Origin: Mesorhizobium amorphae
GTDB lineage: Bacteria; Pseudomonadota; Alphaproteobacteria; Rhizobiales; Rhizobiaceae
Length of the DNA stretch: 64,000 bases
Direction: 5' to 3'
Assembly: GCF_014843845.1 (NCBI RefSeq)
Contig: NZ_JHQS01000061.1
Coordinates: 248,001 to 312,000, forward strand
The notes beneath the pieces were generated by a model. That model did not search any database. It saw nothing but the letters and a program-made list of their open reading frames with translations, and was not told where the DNA came from. A program made the translations under genes and the position numbers. Numbering within the stretch: the first letter of the stretch is position 1; each line of letters opens with the position of its first letter. Of the stretch, positions 7,205 through 16,378 are shown in pieces.

Positions 7205-8122
7205 CTAGTCGGCAAGCGGATGATGATCATTGACCAGCCGCACCAGCCGCTCCTCCAGAACATGGGTGTAAATCTGCGTGGTCGAGATGTCGGAATGGCC
7301 GAGCAGTTGCTGCACCGCCCGGAGGTCGGCGCCGTTCTGCAAGAGATGGCTGGCGAAAGCATGGCGAAGCACATGCGGCGAGATCTTCGCCGCGGTGATG
7401 CCGGCCCTGGCGGCGAGCCCCTTCAGGTCGCGGCCAAACACCTGCCGGGAGAGATGGCCGGTGTCGGACGCGGCCGGAAACAGGAACATGCTGTCGGCAA
7501 AGGTCGGCACGGTGGCTCTGGCGGTGAGCCAGGCGCGCATCGCGGTGCGCGCCTTGGCCGACAGCGGCACCATGCGCTCCTTGTCGCCCTTGCCGCGCAC
7601 CATGAAGAAGCGGTCGTCGCGCAAGGCTACCGTCACCGGCAAGCCGACCAGTTCGGAGACGCGCAGGCCGGTGGCGTAGAGCACCTCGACCAGGGCATGC
7701 AGGCGCAGAGCCGCCAGGCTGTTGCCATCGTTCTGCGAGGTATCACCTGCTTCCATGGCCGCACGGTCGATCAGCCGGCCCGTCTCGGCTTCGCTCATCG
7801 TCTTCGGCAGCGGACGGCCCTTCTTCGGACTGTCCAGCGTGCCCGTCGGGTCGTCGCCGCGCAGGCCTTCGGCGTAGAGGAATTTGAAGAACTGGCGGAT
7901 CGCCGACAGTTTTCGTGCCTGCGATGTCGGCGCAAAGCCGCGTTCGGCGATGTCGTCGAGATAGGAGCGGATTTCGGAGGCGCCGGCACCGGCAAGCCCG
8001 CCGTCTATCTCCTGCGAAGCGTCCTCGAGGTCGCGGCGATAGGAGGAGAGCGTGTTTTCGGCGGCACCCCGCTCGGCGCTCATCATTTCCAGAAAGGCTT
8101 CGATGCGAGCCGCGCTGTTCAT
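7205..8122 (-). CDS. xerD: Site-specific tyrosine recombinase XerD
   Basis: A 305-residue tyrosine recombinase that with XerC resolves chromosome dimers at dif under FtsK control. The N-terminal SAM-like core-binding domain covers about residues 1-90. The catalytic set is complete: R154, K178, H250, R253, H276 and the nucleophile Y285. No integrase-type DNA element or attachment site is nearby, and the length matches housekeeping Xer proteins, so this is not a prophage integrase. Assignment to XerD rather than XerC rests on overall resemblance and on the rhizobial accA-xerD-aroK order, which I recall but have not checked. Confidence 0.9.
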   Translation of the reverse strand: MNSAARIEAFLEMMSAERGAAENTLSSYRRDLEDASQEIDGGLAGAGASEIRSYLDDIAERGFAPTSQARKLSAIRQFFKFLYAEGLRGDDPTGTLDSPKKGRPLPKTMSEAETGRLIDRAAMEAGDTSQNDGNSLAALRLHALVEVLYATGLRVSELVGLPVTVALRDDRFFMVRGKGDKERMVPLSAKARTAMRAWLTARATVPTFADSMFLFPAASDTGHLSRQVFGRDLKGLAARAGITAAKISPHVLRHAFASHLLQNGADLRAVQQLLGHSDISTTQIYTHVLEERLVRLVNDHHPLAD

Positions 8123-8131
8123 TCTTTCGGA

Positions 8132-8284
8132 TCAGTTCTTCTTGGGATTCAGCTTTTCCGGCGGGATGCGCACGCTCATCTCGGCCTTTTTCGGTTCGAC
8201 GAACATCGCCAAGGCAAACATCGTACCATAGGCAATGCCGGCAAGAATCATCAGCGTCACGACAAAGCGAAACAGAGTCGGCAT
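8132..8284 (-). CDS. Small single-pass membrane protein, function unknown
   Basis: A 50-codon gene 9 bases upstream of xerD on the same strand, starting at ATG 8284 after a GAAGA-type ribosome-binding sequence. Residues 8-29 form one hydrophobic segment rich in Ala, Met and Phe, followed by a charged tail ending KLNPKKN. A longer open frame runs on to 8791 but enters aroK on the opposite strand and is not credible. Small proteins of this shape sit between aroK and xerD in rhizobia as far as I recall; no function is known to me. The tight spacing suggests co-transcription with xerD. Confidence 0.65.
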   Translation of the reverse strand: MPTLFRFVVTLMILAGIAYGTMFALAMFVEPKKAEMSVRIPPEKLNPKKN

Positions 8285-8446
8285 CAATCTTCGCCCGTCT
8301 TCTTGTTCTGCATTTCCAAACCCTGTGCCCTTATGGGACGCCAATCCGGCCAATTCAAGGACGAAGCTCGCGTGCCCCCTGCTTGACGCAAACAGGCTTT
8401 TGATGTCGATACGCCGGCAAAGAGGGCCTAGAAACAACATGGTCTC

Positions 8447-9058
8447 ATGAACGCGTTGCCAGCAAATCCTCCAGGCGAAGGCCATGCCGAGCTGCTCGAG
8501 CGGCTGGGCAAGCGCTCGATCGTCTTTGTCGGCCTGATGGGTGCCGGCAAGACGGCGATCGGCCGCAAGGTGGCGGCGATGCTGGCACTGCCCTTCATCG
8601 ACAGCGACCAGGAGATCGAAAGCGTCTCGCGCATGACCGTGCCGGAGCTGTTCGAGCGCTATGGCGAGGCGGAATTCCGCGCGCTGGAGCAGCGTGTCAT
8701 CCTGCGCCTGCTGGAAAACGGCCCGCAGGTGCTGTCGACCGGCGGCGGCGCCTTCATGAATGCGCAGACGCGCGAGGCGATCGCCGGCCACGGCGTCTCG
8801 GTATGGCTGAAGGCCGAACTCGACCTTCTAATGGAGCGCGTGTCCAAGAAGCAGAACCGGCCGTTGCTCAAGAACCCCGATCCGCGCGCCGTGCTCGAGC
8901 AGCTGATGGCCGAGCGCTATCCGGTCTACGCCACATCCGACGTCACCGTGCCGACGCGCGACGACCGCAAGGAGGTCATCGCGGCCGAGGTGGTGAATGC
9001 GCTTTGCCGGCATTTCGGCGTTGCTGAAATCGTCGCGGGTGGCGAGGTGCGTTCATGA
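8447..9058 (+). CDS. aroK: Shikimate kinase
   Basis: A 203-residue kinase phosphorylating shikimate at O3 with ATP in the shikimate pathway. The Walker A loop GLMGAGKTA is at residues 29-37, the shikimate-binding Asp at 54 (IDSDQEIE) and the GGG motif (STGGGAFM) at about 97-104. An N-terminal extension of 22 residues precedes the first strand, common in rhizobial AroK. Its stop overlaps the aroB start by four bases (ATGA), indicating translational coupling. It is divergent from the small membrane gene and xerD. Confidence 0.95.
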   Translation: MNALPANPPGEGHAELLERLGKRSIVFVGLMGAGKTAIGRKVAAMLALPFIDSDQEIESVSRMTVPELFERYGEAEFRALEQRVILRLLENGPQVLSTGGGAFMNAQTREAIAGHGVSVWLKAELDLLMERVSKKQNRPLLKNPDPRAVLEQLMAERYPVYATSDVTVPTRDDRKEVIAAEVVNALCRHFGVAEIVAGGEVRS

Positions 9059-10194
9059 ATACCGGGGAGACAGTCACCGTCGAGGTCGGGCTCGGCGAGC
9101 GTGCCTACGACATATTGATCGGCTCCGGCCTTTTGTCGCGCGCGGGCGCCGAGATTTCGCGCCGCTTGCCCGGCACGCGCGCGGCCATCGTCACCGACGA
9201 CAACGTCGCCGCTGCCCATCTCGAGACTCTGAAGGCCGGCCTGGAGCAGGACGGCATCCAGCCTGCCGTCATCACGCTTCCGGCCGGCGAAAAGACCAAG
9301 AGTTTTGCCCATCTCGAAGAGGTGGTGGACGGCGTGCTTGCCGCGAAGCTGGAGCGCGGCGACGTCGTCATCGCGCTCGGCGGCGGCGTCATCGGCGACC
9401 TTGCCGGCTTTGCCGCCGGGATCGTGCGGCGCGGCATGAATTTCGTGCAGATCCCGACGTCACTGCTGGCGCAGGTCGATTCCTCGGTCGGCGGCAAGAC
9501 CGGCATCAACAGCGCACGAGGCAAGAACCTGGTCGGCGTTTTCCATCAGCCGAAGCTGGTGCTGGCCGACACCGGGGTGCTCGACACGCTGCCGATCCGG
9601 GAATTCCGCGCCGGCTATGCCGAGCTCGCCAAATACGGATTGATCGACCGTCCGGCCTTCTTTGCCTGGCTGGAGGAAAACTGGCGCGAGGTCTTTGACG
9701 GTGGCCCGGCGCGGGCTGAAGCCATCGCGGAGGCCTGCCGCGCCAAGGCAGATGTCGTCGCGCGCGACGAGTTCGAGACCGGCGACCGCGCCCTGCTCAA
9801 TCTCGGCCACACGTTCGGCCACGCGCTCGAAGCTGCCACCCGCTATGACGGCGCCCGCCTCGTCCATGGCGAGGGCGTCGCCATCGGCATGGCGCTGGCG
9901 CATCGCTTTTCCTCGAGGCTCAATTTGGCGAGCCCGGACGATGCGGCACGCGTCGAGGCGCATCTCAGCGCCGTCGGCCTGCCCTGGCGCATGGCCGACA
10001 TTCCCGGCGAACTGCCCGACGCCGAAGCGCTGTTTTCGTTCATCACTCAGGACAAGAAAGTGTCGCGCGGCGCGCTGACCTTCATCCTGACGCGTGGCAT
10101 CGGCCAGTCCTTCATCGCCAGGGATGTGCCGGCCTCGGAAGTCTTGTCGTTCCTGAAAGAGAGCCACCCGGGTCAGGAAAGCCGACCTGGATGA
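9055..10194 (+). CDS. aroB: 3-dehydroquinate synthase
   Basis: A 379-residue NAD- and Zn-dependent enzyme converting DAHP to 3-dehydroquinate, the second step of the shikimate pathway. NAD-binding glycine motifs (LGGGVIGDLAGFAAG) and metal and active-site motifs (NLGHTFGHALEA and the LVHGEGVAIGM histidine region) are intact. Length is as expected. It overlaps aroK by four bases upstream, and its stop overlaps the start of the CBS-domain gene by four bases, so aroK-aroB-CBS form one coupled operon. Confidence 0.96.
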   Translation: MNTGETVTVEVGLGERAYDILIGSGLLSRAGAEISRRLPGTRAAIVTDDNVAAAHLETLKAGLEQDGIQPAVITLPAGEKTKSFAHLEEVVDGVLAAKLERGDVVIALGGGVIGDLAGFAAGIVRRGMNFVQIPTSLLAQVDSSVGGKTGINSARGKNLVGVFHQPKLVLADTGVLDTLPIREFRAGYAELAKYGLIDRPAFFAWLEENWREVFDGGPARAEAIAEACRAKADVVARDEFETGDRALLNLGHTFGHALEAATRYDGARLVHGEGVAIGMALAHRFSSRLNLASPDDAARVEAHLSAVGLPWRMADIPGELPDAEALFSFITQDKKVSRGALTFILTRGIGQSFIARDVPASEVLSFLKESHPGQESRPG

Positions 10195-11087
10195 TGAACG
10201 AGCCCGGATGGATTGTCGCCGCCGTCCTTGCCGGCCTCGGCCTGCTGGTCCTTCTCTTGCGCACGCGCTTGCTTGCCCTCTTTGGCTACGCGTTGCAGCC
10301 GATCGAGCCGCAGCGTTCGAGCCATGACGAATTGCGTGGCGCGGTCGACGATTTCCGCCGTGACGGCCAGATGGTGCGCGAGGATCGCAACCGTGTCGGC
10401 GGCCTGTTCGACCTCGAGGAGCTCGAAGTGTCCGACATCATGGTCCACCGCACCAATATGCGCTCCGTCAATGCCGACAATCAGCCGGAAGCCGTGGTGC
10501 GCGAGATCCTTCAGAGCCCGCACACGCGCATGCCCTTGTGGAAGGGCTCGCTCGACAACATCGTCGGCGTGCTGCATGCCAAGGACCTGCTCCGGGCGCT
10601 CAACGAGGTCGGCAACGACTTTTCCAGGATCGACGTGATGAAGATCGCGTCGAAGCCATGGTTCGTGCCCGACACCACGACGCTGCAGGAACAGCTCAAC
10701 GCGTTTTTACGCCGCAAGGCGCATTTCGCCATCGTCGTCGATGAGTATGGCGAGGTCGAAGGGCTGGTGACGCTGGAGGACATCATCGAGGAGATCGTCG
10801 GTGAGATCGCCGACGAGCATGATATCGAGATCCAAGGCGTCAAGCAGGAGGCCGACGGTTCCGTCGTCGTCGACGGCACCGTGCCGATCCGCGACCTCAA
10901 CCGCGCACTCGACTGGAACCTGCCGGACGAGGAGGCCACCACCATTGCCGGCCTTGTCATTCACGAGACGCAGTCGATCCCCGACGAGAAGCAGGCCTTC
11001 ACCTTCCACGGCATGCGCTTCGTCGTCATGAAGCGCGACAAGAACCGGATCGCCAGGCTGAGGATCAAGCCTGCCGGCGAAGCCTGA
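10191..11087 (+). CDS. CBS-pair/CorC_HlyC protein lacking most of the DUF21 membrane domain
   Basis: A 298-residue relative of the HlyC/CorC (CNNM-like) transporters. It keeps the conserved HDELRGAVDD segment, a tandem CBS pair (about 75-205) and the C-terminal CorC_HlyC transporter-associated domain (about 215-292). Full-length rhizobial homologues of about 430 residues carry a multi-helix DUF21 domain ahead of this. Here only one hydrophobic helix (about 8-23) precedes the cytoplasmic part, and the start codon overlaps the aroB stop, leaving no room for the missing domain. It is therefore an N-terminally shortened form, still in frame and translationally coupled to aroB. Whether it still transports Mg2+/Co2+ or only senses nucleotides is unclear. 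Confidence 0.85.
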   Translation: MMNEPGWIVAAVLAGLGLLVLLLRTRLLALFGYALQPIEPQRSSHDELRGAVDDFRRDGQMVREDRNRVGGLFDLEELEVSDIMVHRTNMRSVNADNQPEAVVREILQSPHTRMPLWKGSLDNIVGVLHAKDLLRALNEVGNDFSRIDVMKIASKPWFVPDTTTLQEQLNAFLRRKAHFAIVVDEYGEVEGLVTLEDIIEEIVGEIADEHDIEIQGVKQEADGSVVVDGTVPIRDLNRALDWNLPDEEATTIAGLVIHETQSIPDEKQAFTFHGMRFVVMKRDKNRIARLRIKPAGEA

Positions 11088-11150
11088 TTGGCCCGCAGTC
11101 GCCTCCAGCCATGCCGTTGAAGGCCTCAGAACCAGACGCAATGCTAAGCC

Positions 11151-12701
11151 TCACTCCGCGATCTGGCGGGTCGAGCGCTCGTTGATTGTCGCACCGGTCT
11201 GGGCATCGACCGCTGCCAGGCTGACCTCGTAGCCCCAGAGCTTTCGGATGTGGCGCAGCGTCGCGTCGCGGCTGGCCTCATCGAGGACGACGCCGTCTTT
11301 GACCTTGTGCTGCAGCCGCAAATGCCGGTCGCCAAGCAGGTCGACATCCACGGCCTGGATGTCGGGCCGGTTTACTCCGACATCGTAGCTGTGAGCCAGT
11401 GCGGCGCGGATCTTCCTGTAGCCACGCTCGTTGTGGATCGAGGCGACTTGATAATGCGGTTCGTCGGCTGCGTCGCCAAGGACAAAGAACCGCCATTTCC
11501 GGATCAAGGTTGGACTGAGGTACTGGCGGATGAAGGACTCGTCGCGATGGTTCGCCCAGGCGTCGAGCAGGATCTCGCGCCAGTCGCCGTGGCCCGCGAT
11601 GTCGGGAAACCAGTCGCGATCCTCGGCCGTCGGCTCGGTCGCGATGCGCTGTATGTCCTGCATCATATCGAGGCCAAGCGCGTAGGGATTGACGCCGGAA
11701 TAGCGCGGATCGTCGAAGGCCGGCTGGAAGATCACGTTCGAATGGTTGCGCAGGATTTCGAGCATGGCGCCTTCGTTGATCTGGCCCCGGTCGAACAGCA
11801 TGTTCATAAGCGTATAATGCACGAAGGTGGCACAGCCCTCGTTCATCACCTGCGTTTGGCGCTGCGGATAGAAATACTGCGCAATGATACGCACGATCCT
11901 GATGAGTTCGCGCTGCCAGGGCTCAAGGACGAGACTGTTCTTTTCCAGGAAGTACAGCAGGTTTTCCTCCGGCAGGTTGAGCGATTTCTTCGGATCGGCC
12001 ATGCCCCGGTCCCTGTCGTCGATCTTCTTGTTTCCCTGCGCGGGCGGCAGTGTGCGCCACAAATCGTTGTAGGAGCGCTCTTCGTATTCCAGGCGCTCAC
12101 GCAGTCCCTCGCGCTGCCGTTCCGAGGACAATTTCGGCGGACGACGATAGCGAAACACGCCCTGTTCCATCAGCGCATGCGCCGCGTCGAGAACCGCCTC
12201 CACCGCAGCAAGGCCATGCCGCTCCTCGCAGCGGGTAATGTAGCCCTTGGCGAAGTCCAGATAGCTCAGGATCGCCCCGGCATCCGTCCATTGCCTGAAC
12301 AAATGATTGTTCTTGAAGAAATGGTTGTGTCCGAGTGCCGCATGCGCCGTCACCAGAGCCTGCAAGGCCATGGTGTTTTCCTCCATCAGGTAGACGATGC
12401 AGGGGTTTGAGTTGATGACGAGTTCATAGGCCAAGCCGCGCCCGCCCTTGCGATAGAGCAGTTCCTCGTAGAGGAAATGCTTGCCGAACGACCAGTGACG
12501 ATACATCAGCGGCATGCCGACCGATGAATAGGCGTCGAGCATCTGTTGAGAGGATATGATCTCCATCTGCACCGGATAGGTATCGAGGTGCAGCTCTTCG
12601 ATCGCGAGGGCCTCGATCGCCTCATGGACCCGCGACAATTTCCCAAAATCCCAGTCGGATCCTGAAAACAGCAGACCCGGTTTGGTGGCTTGTCTGGCCA
12701 T
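11151..12701 (-). CDS. SpoVR family protein (YcgB-like)
   Basis: A 516-residue soluble protein of the SpoVR/YcgB family. The conserved blocks YRHWSFGK, the INSNPC segment and the GHNHFFKNN region are present, and length is typical. The family name comes from Bacillus spore cortex formation, but in non-sporulating bacteria it is found almost always with PrkA and YeaH, as here. The molecular activity is unknown. It is the last gene of the prkA-yeaH-spoVR operon, 9 bases downstream of yeaH, and converges on the aroK-aroB-CBS operon with 63 bases between. Confidence 0.93.
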   Translation of the reverse strand: MARQATKPGLLFSGSDWDFGKLSRVHEAIEALAIEELHLDTYPVQMEIISSQQMLDAYSSVGMPLMYRHWSFGKHFLYEELLYRKGGRGLAYELVINSNPCIVYLMEENTMALQALVTAHAALGHNHFFKNNHLFRQWTDAGAILSYLDFAKGYITRCEERHGLAAVEAVLDAAHALMEQGVFRYRRPPKLSSERQREGLRERLEYEERSYNDLWRTLPPAQGNKKIDDRDRGMADPKKSLNLPEENLLYFLEKNSLVLEPWQRELIRIVRIIAQYFYPQRQTQVMNEGCATFVHYTLMNMLFDRGQINEGAMLEILRNHSNVIFQPAFDDPRYSGVNPYALGLDMMQDIQRIATEPTAEDRDWFPDIAGHGDWREILLDAWANHRDESFIRQYLSPTLIRKWRFFVLGDAADEPHYQVASIHNERGYRKIRAALAHSYDVGVNRPDIQAVDVDLLGDRHLRLQHKVKDGVVLDEASRDATLRHIRKLWGYEVSLAAVDAQTGATINERSTRQIAE

Positions 12702-12710
12702 CGGCCCTCC

Positions 12711-14021
12711 TCAGGCGCTCTTGCGGGCGGGAGCCGGTTGCCTAGCGAAGAGCCGGCGAAAGACCGGGTATATATCTGCCGGAGTGGCAATACGGCTCAT
12801 CTGGAAGTTGGGCCATTTCAGGTCGACCCTGCTGTAGGCGCGCCAAAGCGACGTCCCGTTTTCGGTGGCGCCGAAAATATGGGTTTCTCGTTCGTCGATG
12901 ATCTCGACATAGGCGAAGTACTGGCAAAGGCGCATGAGCCTGCGGTCCAGAAACTCTATGCATCGCTCGGAATCGGTGGCGAAATTGTCGCCGTCCGAGG
13001 CCTGCGCGGCATAGATGTTCCACTCGTTGGCCGGATAGCGTTGTTCGATGATGCGGTGCATTTCGTCAAGCGCGGTGGAGACGATCGTACCGCCGCTCTG
13101 CGTGTTGTAGAAGAACGTGTCCTCATCCACTTCGTGCGCCTCGTGCGTGTGGCGGATGAAGACGATCTCCGTGCGTTCGTAGCGCCGCTTCAAGAACAGG
13201 TGCAGCAGCACGAAGAAACGTTTGGCCAGGTCCTTCTCGCGTTCGCCCATCGATCCGGAAACGTCCATCAGGCAGAACATGACGGCTTTGGCATTCGGTA
13301 TGGGCCGGGCGTCGAAGCGGTTGAACCGGATATCGACCGGATCAACAAAGGCAATTCGCCTGCGCCGACGTTCCAGCCGGTCAAGCTCCTCACGCAATCC
13401 TGTAATGCGCTGGCGCGTCGCCGCGCCGGCTGGTGCCGACTCAAGCGTGGCGATTTCCTGGAGGATCGCATCCAGTTCCGCCTGTTTCGGGCGCCTCAGC
13501 GCAATGCGCCGGCCGTGGCTGTTGCGCATGGTGCGACCGACATTGACGTTGGTCGGGGAACCGGTCGCGGCGAAGCCGGCCCTGCGCGGCTTGAAGGCAA
13601 GGATCTCCTTGAGATTGAGCTTGACCAGGTCGGGCAGTTCGAGATCCTCGAAAAAAAGCTCGAGCACCTCCTCGCGCGACAGCACGAAACGAAAATCGTC
13701 TTCCGACACCTTGTTGCCCGGGGCGCCTGCGCCGCTGCCCTGACCGGGCTTGGGGATCAGGTCTCCAGGGGAAAAATGCCTGTTGCCAGGAAGGATGTGC
13801 TGGCGCCGGCCGCTGGCCTTGTCGTCGTTGAAGCTCGGCTCGGCCGTTCCCCTTTCGGGCATGGGCACGGTGTGCTCGGCATCCACGTCGGCGATCCTGC
13901 CGCTGCGGATCTGATCGCGGATGCTTCGTTTCAATTCCTCGCGAGCACGCCTTAGGAAGCGCTGTCGATTGCCGAGGCTCTTGTCCTTCGGGTTCAGGCG
14001 ACGGTCGATGAAGATCGGCAT
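12711..14021 (-). CDS. YeaH/YhbH family protein (DUF444, von Willebrand A-like)
   Basis: About 436 residues starting MPIFIDRRLNPKDKSLGNRQ, the usual family N-terminus; an in-frame ATG nine bases earlier (14030) is an alternative. The N-terminal half is basic with a Gly-rich, probably disordered stretch around residues 60-105. The C-terminal half carries a VWA/MIDAS-like motif, CLMDVSGSMGE. The family is paired with PrkA kinase and SpoVR in the stress-linked yeaGH-ycgB set. It lies 18 bases downstream of prkA. Molecular role unknown; a scaffold or chaperone partner of the AAA-type kinase is a reasonable guess. Confidence 0.92.
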   Translation of the reverse strand: MPIFIDRRLNPKDKSLGNRQRFLRRAREELKRSIRDQIRSGRIADVDAEHTVPMPERGTAEPSFNDDKASGRRQHILPGNRHFSPGDLIPKPGQGSGAGAPGNKVSEDDFRFVLSREEVLELFFEDLELPDLVKLNLKEILAFKPRRAGFAATGSPTNVNVGRTMRNSHGRRIALRRPKQAELDAILQEIATLESAPAGAATRQRITGLREELDRLERRRRRIAFVDPVDIRFNRFDARPIPNAKAVMFCLMDVSGSMGEREKDLAKRFFVLLHLFLKRRYERTEIVFIRHTHEAHEVDEDTFFYNTQSGGTIVSTALDEMHRIIEQRYPANEWNIYAAQASDGDNFATDSERCIEFLDRRLMRLCQYFAYVEIIDERETHIFGATENGTSLWRAYSRVDLKWPNFQMSRIATPADIYPVFRRLFARQPAPARKSA

Positions 14022-14039
14022 GGAAACCATCCGGGCCTA

Positions 14040-15989
14040 TCAACCCGCCTTGTTCACCCGCATGTACCAGTCCACCAGCCGGCGCACCTGCCGTTCGGTA
14101 TAGCCGCGCTCGACCATGCGCTGCACAAATTCGTTGTGGCGTTTTTCCGTTACGCTGTCCTGCTTGGAGCCGAAGCTGATCACCGGCAGGAGATCCTCGA
14201 CCTGTCCGAACATCCGTTTCTCGATGACCTCGCGCAGCTTTTCGTAACTCGTCCATGACGGGTTGCGGCCGTGATTTTTTGCCCTGGCGCGCAGCGTGAA
14301 CTTCACCACCTCGTTGCGGAAGTCCTTGGGATTGGCGATGCCTGCCGGCTTTTCGACCTGGGACAGTTCGTTGTCCAGGACCTCCCGGTTGAGGATCTGG
14401 CCGGTGTCGGGGTCCTTGTAGTCCTGGTCCTCGATCCAGGCGTCCGCATAGGCGATGTAGCGGTCGAAAAGGTTCTGGCCATACTCGCTGTAGGATTCGA
14501 GATAGGCTTTCTGGATTTCGTGGCCGATGAACTCAGCGTAACGCGCGGCGAGCTCCGATTTGATGAATTCGAGATAGGCCGCTTCCGCTTCCTTCGGGAA
14601 CTGCTCCCGCTTGATCGCCTCCTCCAGAATGTACATCAGATGCACGGGATCGGCGGCCACTTCCTTGGTGTCGTAGTTGAATGTCTGCGACAGGATCTTG
14701 AAAGCAAAGCGCGTGCTGACCCCCGTCATGCCTTCATCGACGCCGGCGGCGTCGCGATACTCCTGTACCGACTTCGCCCTGGGGTCGACCTCCTTCAGGT
14801 TCTCGCCGTCATAGGCGCGCATTTTGGTGTGGAGCGGCGAATTGGAGTGCTCCGCAAGGCGGGTCGAAACGGTGAAGCGGCTGAGAATGTCCAGCACTTC
14901 AGGGGCACAGGGGCTTGCTGCCAGCTCGCTTTCGCGCAGCAGCTTTTCATAGATCTGCCTCTCTTCGGTGATGCGCAGGCAGTACGGCACCTTGACCACG
15001 AGGATGCGGTCGAGAAAGGCCTCGTTGTTCTTGTTGTTCTTGAACTGCTGCCATTCCGACTCGTTGGAATGGGCGACGATGATCCCCTGATAGGGAAAGG
15101 CGCCGAAATTTTCGGTGCCGTTGTAGCTGCCTTCCTGGGTCGCGGTCAGCAGCGGATGCAGAACCTTGATCGGCGCCTTGAACATCTCGACGAATTCGAG
15201 CAGGCCTTGCGTGGTCCGGTTCAGTCCGCCGCTAAAGGAATAGGCGTCCGGATCGGACTGACTGAAATTTTCCAATTGCCTGATGTCGACCTTGCCGACC
15301 AGGGCCGAGACATCCTGATTGTTCTCATCGCCTGGCTCGGTCTTGGCAATGCCGATCTGGCGCAGCCGCGACGGCATCAGTTTGACCACGCTGAACTTGG
15401 AGATATCGCCGGACAATTCATCGAGGCGCTTGGATGCCCAGGGCGAGATGAGCCCGTTGAGGCGCCGCCGCGCTATGCCATATTTGTCCTCCAGCAGATC
15501 GCCCATGCGATCGGGATGAAACAGGCCAAGCGGCGATTCGAAAACCGGGCTGATCTGGTTGCCGACCTTCAGCGTGTAGATCGGGCGCTGCTCCATCAGT
15601 TTCTTCAGCCGTTCGGCAAGGGAAGACTTGCCGCCGCCGACCGGACCGAGGAGGTAGAGGATCTGCTTGCGCTCCTCCAGCCCTTGGGAGGCATAGCGGA
15701 AATAGCCCGCAATGCGCTCGATCGTGTCCTCCATGCCGTAAAAGTCGGAGAAGGAGGGATAAACCTTGACCGTTCGGTTTGAGAAAATGCGGCCAAGCCG
15801 CTCGTCCTTGCTGGTGTCGACAAGATTTGGCTCGCCGATCGCCTCGACCATCCGTTCGGGTGCCGAGGCATACATGGATTTGTCCTCTCGGCAGGCGAGC
15901 AGATATTGCTGGAGGCTGATCTCTTCCTGCGCCGCGTTCGCATAGACCTTCGAAAACAGATCGAAGACGTCGGAATGATTTTCGCGCAT
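14040..15989 (-). CDS. prkA: PrkA family serine protein kinase (YeaG-like, AAA+)
   Basis: A 649-residue cytosolic protein with an AAA-type N-terminal domain and a PrkA C-terminal domain. The P-loop GPVGGGKS lies at residues 115-122. Members of this family are described as ATP-dependent serine kinases linked to starvation and general stress in enterobacteria, although recent views also treat them as AAA+ proteases or unfoldases. Length and order of domains match the family. It is the first gene of the prkA-yeaH-spoVR operon. A candidate EcfG-type stress promoter is located 52-76 bases upstream of the start. Confidence 0.94.
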   Translation of the reverse strand: MRENHSDVFDLFSKVYANAAQEEISLQQYLLACREDKSMYASAPERMVEAIGEPNLVDTSKDERLGRIFSNRTVKVYPSFSDFYGMEDTIERIAGYFRYASQGLEERKQILYLLGPVGGGKSSLAERLKKLMEQRPIYTLKVGNQISPVFESPLGLFHPDRMGDLLEDKYGIARRRLNGLISPWASKRLDELSGDISKFSVVKLMPSRLRQIGIAKTEPGDENNQDVSALVGKVDIRQLENFSQSDPDAYSFSGGLNRTTQGLLEFVEMFKAPIKVLHPLLTATQEGSYNGTENFGAFPYQGIIVAHSNESEWQQFKNNKNNEAFLDRILVVKVPYCLRITEERQIYEKLLRESELAASPCAPEVLDILSRFTVSTRLAEHSNSPLHTKMRAYDGENLKEVDPRAKSVQEYRDAAGVDEGMTGVSTRFAFKILSQTFNYDTKEVAADPVHLMYILEEAIKREQFPKEAEAAYLEFIKSELAARYAEFIGHEIQKAYLESYSEYGQNLFDRYIAYADAWIEDQDYKDPDTGQILNREVLDNELSQVEKPAGIANPKDFRNEVVKFTLRARAKNHGRNPSWTSYEKLREVIEKRMFGQVEDLLPVISFGSKQDSVTEKRHNEFVQRMVERGYTERQVRRLVDWYMRVNKAG

Positions 15990-16040
15990 GTTGTTTCGCT
16001 CTCAGAGCCCATTCTCGGTGAGTCGGCTCATCATACATCC

Positions 16041-16065
16041 AACTGCCGGAAGGCATTGTGGTTCC
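16041..16065 (-). promoter_or_regulatory. EcfG-like (general stress sigma) promoter candidate for prkA-yeaH-spoVR
   Basis: On the minus strand GGAAC (16065-16061) is followed after 16 bases by AGTT (16044-16041). The alphaproteobacterial EcfG consensus, as known to me, is GGAAC-N16/17-CGTT, so one base differs. The expected start of transcription is about 40 bases before the prkA ATG. General-stress control would agree with how the operon is regulated elsewhere (RpoS in E. coli). Motif evidence only. Confidence 0.45.
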
Positions 16066-16378
16066 CTTCACGTCAAGAAGAGATATGCACCGACTTTTAG
16101 GAAGGCACCCGATGTCGCCGAAATGCCCGCCTAAAGAAATACGTGGTGATTGCCGGCGGCGCTTCAAGGGCGGATCTCGGTTGGTTTTCGCATCTGCTGC
16201 CGCGCATGCGTTAACAGGAGGCGATGGTTGCCCGGCTTCTGCGCAATTTCGCCTGGCGATGCCGCGTCGCAAGTAGACGTCCTCCTGGGCTGGATCACGT
16301 CAAAGTCCGCGCCGGGTCATTGCGGTGTGGGCATGTGTGGGCTCAATTGCCCGGGATCGCCAGGCAGGAGGGAATGCG
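16066..16378. other. Intergenic stretch between the prkA operon and the ThDP-enzyme gene
   Basis: These 313 bases lie upstream of both divergent transcription units. Apart from the EcfG-like element next to it and the AGGAGG ribosome-binding site before 16379, I recognise no promoter, RNA or gene here. The open frame continues upstream from 16379 to 16325, but it lacks a ribosome-binding site. Confidence 0.4.

Noticed and set aside
7205..8122. Integrase of a mobile element
   Set aside because: The tyrosine recombinase has housekeeping XerD length and neighbours, and there is no cargo or attachment-site duplication.
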